A stretch of DNA of 9,033 bases, taken from Arthrobacter sp. Its GTDB lineage: Bacteria; Actinomycetota; Actinomycetes; Actinomycetales; Micrococcaceae. Position 1 is the first letter of the stretch. The number at the start of each line of letters is the position of its first letter. Under the pieces are notes generated by a model. The model saw only the letters and a program-made list of their open reading frames with translations, had not been told where the DNA came from and did not search any database. The position numbers were made by a program, and so were the translations under genes. This document shows positions 6,917 to 9,033 of this stretch, piece after piece. The stretch lies in the NCBI GenBank assembly GCA_030147325.1, contig JASLAA010000197.1:1-9033 (forward strand), read 5' to 3'.

Positions 6917-6941
6917 ACCCCTGCGAAAGAAGTGCTGCTCC

Positions 6942-7784
6942 ATGTCCTCACCCACCTCCGCGCCCACCCGCAAGCCGCCCCGTCCCCAGGCTGTCCTCAC
7001 CGTGCTCGAGACGCAGTGGCTGAGCCCGCACCTCGTACGGGTCGTGGCGGGCGGAGCCGGGTTCGCGGACCTGCAGGAGTGCGACGCGACGGACAGGTAC
7101 GCGAAGCTGCTGTTCGCGAAACCCGAGCTCGGCCTGGTCCCCCCGTACGATCTCGCCGCCCTGAAGGACGAACTTCCTGCCCATGACCGCCCGGTCAAGC
7201 GGACCTACACGATCCGCTGGCTTGACGCGGAGTCCCAGCGCCTCGCCATCGACTTCGTGGTGCACGGCGACGCCGGGGTGGCCGGACCCTGGGCTGCGCA
7301 GGCCGCACCCGGCGATCCCCTGGTGCTGATGGGTCCCTCCGGTGCATGGTCGCCCGACCGGGACGCCGACTGGCATCTCTTCGTCGGGGACGACTCCGCC
7401 CTGCCGGCGATCGCGGCCGGCATCGAGGCGCTGCCGGCGGACGCCGTCGGGCATGCCTACCTCGAGGTGGACAGCGAGGCGGAGGTCCTGGCGCTCGACG
7501 CACCGGCCGGCCTCGAACTGCACTGGCTGAAACGTGACGGCCTGCCTGCCGGGACGACGACGCTCCTCGTGGACGCCGTCACAGCCGGTCCGTGGCCCGA
7601 GGGACGCGTCGACGCCTTCGTCCATGGCGAACGCGGAGCGATGAAGGCACTGCGTGACGTGCTGTTCACGGAGAAGGGCCTGGCCCGTGCACAGGTGTCC
7701 CTCTCGGGGTACTGGGCCTACGGGCGCGAGGAGGACACGTTCCAGGCGGAGAAGCGGGAACCGATCGGCAAGATCCTCGACTAG
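6942..7784 (+). CDS. Siderophore-interacting protein, FAD-dependent ferric-siderophore reductase
   Basis: A 280-residue cytoplasmic flavoprotein of the SIP/ViuB family, which releases iron from imported ferric siderophores by reducing it to ferrous iron with electrons from NAD(P)H or ferredoxin. Seen: an N-terminal beta-barrel FAD domain with RYAKLLF (52-58), the FAD-binding motif KRTYTIRW (86-93, R87/Y89/T90), then DFVVHGDAGVAGPWAAQAAPGD, a hallmark of the family. The C-terminal SIP domain begins around WHLFVGDDSALPAIAAGIEALP, includes AFVHGERGAMKALRDVL, and ends with the conserved SGYWAYGREEDTF (from residue 255). The ATG at 6942 is preferred. In-frame GTGs upstream (for example 6888, overlapping the hutH stop) would translate the iron box into an unconserved leader; an AAGAAG about ten bases upstream is a weak ribosome site. 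It is on the hutH strand 50 bases downstream, so read-through is possible, but the iron box argues for separate control. No siderophore synthesis or transport gene is visible here. Confidence 0.94.
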   Translation: MSSPTSAPTRKPPRPQAVLTVLETQWLSPHLVRVVAGGAGFADLQECDATDRYAKLLFAKPELGLVPPYDLAALKDELPAHDRPVKRTYTIRWLDAESQRLAIDFVVHGDAGVAGPWAAQAAPGDPLVLMGPSGAWSPDRDADWHLFVGDDSALPAIAAGIEALPADAVGHAYLEVDSEAEVLALDAPAGLELHWLKRDGLPAGTTTLLVDAVTAGPWPEGRVDAFVHGERGAMKALRDVLFTEKGLARAQVSLSGYWAYGREEDTFQAEKREPIGKILD

Positions 7785-7789
7785 TCCGA

Positions 7790-7800
7790 CCCGGTTCGGG
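7790..7800. terminator. Small hairpin in the convergent gap, possible weak terminator
   Basis: CCCG-GTT-CGGG forms a four-base-pair G+C stem within the 28-base gap between the siderophore-interacting protein stop and the antiporter stop. There is no T-tract on either side, so this is at best a weak or bidirectional termination element. The location between convergent genes is the main support. Confidence 0.25.
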
Positions 7801-7812
7801 CAAACGGTGGCG

Positions 7813-9006
7813 TCAGGCCGCGGCGACCGGCTCCGGGGCCCGCTTCGGGAGGCGGTCGAGCAGTTCCATCGCGGGTTCCGCCAGCCGGGCCAGCACCGGG
7901 CCGAGCACTGCCATCAGCAGGACGTAGGTCGTGGCGAGGGCTGCGAGTTCCGGGACCACGGCACCCGACGCCACGGCCAGGCCTGCGATCACGATCGAGA
8001 ACTCGCCGCGGGCCACGAGGGCCGTGCCCGCGCGCGCCCGGCCGAGCCGCCCGATGCCCTGCCGTCGGGCCGCCCACCACCCGGTGGCGACCTTCGTCAC
8101 CGCGGTGACGAAGGCCAGCAGCAGGGCGAAGCCGAGGACGGGCGGAATCGAGGCGGGATCGGTGTTGAGCCCGAACACGACGAAGAAGATGGCGGCGAAC
8201 AGGTCCCGCAGGGGCTCGAGGAGGCGGGCGGCGTTCTCCGCCGTCGCTCCGGAGATCGCGATGCCGAGGAGGAAGGCTCCCACGGCGGCCGAGACCTGGA
8301 GCGCCGATGCGATTCCCGCAACGAGCAGTGCGGCGCCGATCAGGGTCAGGAGGAAGACCTCGCGGTCCTTGCTGTCGACGACGGCAGAGACGACGTTGCC
8401 CCAGCGCAGGGCGACCACCAGCACGAGGGTGATCACGAGCAGCGACACCCCGACGGTCCCGAGCCCTCCCGCGAAGCTGAGCCCGGCCAGGACCGCGGTG
8501 AGGATGGGCAGGTAGACGGCCATGGCCAGGTCCTCGAAGACGAGGATCGCGAGCACGGTGGGCGTCTCCCGGTTGCCGAGGCGCCCGAGGTCGCTCATGA
8601 CCTTCGCGGCGATACCCGACGATGAGATGTAGGTGACCCCGCCCATCACGAGAGCGGCGACGGGACCCCACCCCAGGATCACAGCGACCAGCGCTCCGGG
8701 CGTGAAGTTCAGGACGAGGTCGACGATCCCGGCGAGCCAGGACTGGCGCAGGCCCGTCACGAGTTCCTTCGCGGTGTACTCGAGGCCCAGCATCAGCAGG
8801 AGCAGGACCACCCCGATCTCGCTCGCGACCTCACTGAACTCCATCACGCCGCCGAGTTCGAGGAAGCCCCCGTGCCCGAAGAAGAGGCCTCCGACGAGGT
8901 AGAACGGGATGGGTGAGAGACCGATGCGGCCCGCGACCCGTCCGAGGACCCCGAGGAGGAGCAGGACCGCGCCGAGTTCGACCAGGGTGAGGGCGGAGGT
9001 GTGCAC
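7813..9006 (-). CDS. Cation:proton antiporter, CPA2 family (Na+/H+ or K+/H+ exchanger)
   Basis: A 397-residue integral membrane protein composed almost entirely of hydrophobic helices, about 11-13 by eye, with a short charged C-terminal tail (LLDRLPKRAPEPVAAA) and no attached TrkA-N domain. Motifs of the exchanger fold: GLSPIPFYLVGGLFFG early on; LLLLMLGLEYT with Glu76; YISSSGIAAKVMSDLG (126-141, the unwound-helix region); VFEDLAMAVYLPIL with Glu158-Asp159 at the ion-binding helix; GAFLLGIAISG; LRDLFAAIFFVVFGLNTD; and VARGEFSIVIAGLA. The protein should exchange K+ or Na+ for protons for pH and ion homeostasis; the ion cannot be decided from sequence. In actinobacteria such proteins are often paired with a separate TrkA-C regulatory subunit encoded just upstream, and a frame ends seven bases before this GTG start. 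No good ribosome binding site precedes the GTG at 9006, again suggesting coupling. It converges on the siderophore-interacting protein gene and has no evident link to histidine use. Confidence 0.9.
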   Translation of the reverse strand: MHTSALTLVELGAVLLLLGVLGRVAGRIGLSPIPFYLVGGLFFGHGGFLELGGVMEFSEVASEIGVVLLLLMLGLEYTAKELVTGLRQSWLAGIVDLVLNFTPGALVAVILGWGPVAALVMGGVTYISSSGIAAKVMSDLGRLGNRETPTVLAILVFEDLAMAVYLPILTAVLAGLSFAGGLGTVGVSLLVITLVLVVALRWGNVVSAVVDSKDREVFLLTLIGAALLVAGIASALQVSAAVGAFLLGIAISGATAENAARLLEPLRDLFAAIFFVVFGLNTDPASIPPVLGFALLLAFVTAVTKVATGWWAARRQGIGRLGRARAGTALVARGEFSIVIAGLAVASGAVVPELAALATTYVLLMAVLGPVLARLAEPAMELLDRLPKRAPEPVAAA

Positions 9007-9013
9007 CGGCGGC

Positions 9014-9033
9014 TCAGCCGTTGCGGAGGATGT
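9014..9033 (-). CDS. C-terminal end of an upstream gene, possibly a TrkA-C-type antiporter regulatory subunit
   Basis: Only five codons and a TGA are visible (tail Ile-Leu-Arg-Asn-Gly), seven bases upstream of the antiporter start. Actinobacterial antiporters of this type commonly follow a roughly 160-residue regulatory subunit gene at such spacing, so that identity is inferred from context. The fragment is too short for any sequence-based assignment, and it could be a random open frame. Confidence 0.3.

Noticed and set aside
6888..6941. GTG at 6888 overlapping the hutH stop as the start of the siderophore-interacting protein
   Set aside because: The GTGA overlap is attractive, but the added 18 residues are unconserved in appearance and would place the iron box inside the coding region; the ATG at 6942 gives a normal family N-terminus.

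Overview
This window is high-GC DNA of actinobacterial type. GTG starts are common, stop and start codons overlap tightly, and unused frames stay open for long stretches. The gene set (a hut cluster with an IclR-type regulator, a CSG-type histidine ammonia-lyase, a siderophore-interacting protein and an actinobacterial-style cation/proton antiporter) suggests a Micrococcales organism of the Arthrobacter group. That placement is inferred from protein motifs and layout, not from a search.

Positions 1-6891 are a histidine-utilisation (hut) locus built around one divergent promoter region (5189-5289). Leftward runs a tightly packed set: an IclR regulator (candidate hutR), hutU (urocanate hydratase), an M20-family N-carbamoyl/allantoate-type amidohydrolase, hutF (formimidoylglutamate deiminase) and the first 40 codons of hutI (imidazolonepropionase), which is cut by the window edge. 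Rightward runs hutH (histidine ammonia-lyase). Together they encode histidine -> urocanate -> imidazolone propionate -> N-formimidoylglutamate -> N-formylglutamate. The usual last enzyme, HutG (N-formylglutamate deformylase), is not in the window. The M20 hydrolase sits inside the operon where that activity would be expected, and its role is the main open question here. The intergenic region carries a TTTCA-N5-TGAAA palindrome plus a third half-site, a good candidate operator.

Positions 6892-7784 hold a gene for a siderophore-interacting protein (FAD ferric-siderophore reductase). It is preceded by a recognisable DtxR/IdeR/DmdR-type iron box at 6898-6916, so it is probably iron-controlled rather than part of the hut regulon. 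Positions 7813-9006 (minus strand, convergent) encode a CPA2-type cation/proton antiporter, and the last 20 bases of the window hold the end of another minus-strand frame just upstream of it.

I found no mobile elements, CRISPR arrays, tRNAs, rRNAs or phage genes. There is no gene-free stretch above 300 bases; the longest is the 101-base hutR-hutH gap. Most of the window is a conventional catabolic locus, and the points worth attention are enzymatic substitution and regulation rather than a new kind of system.
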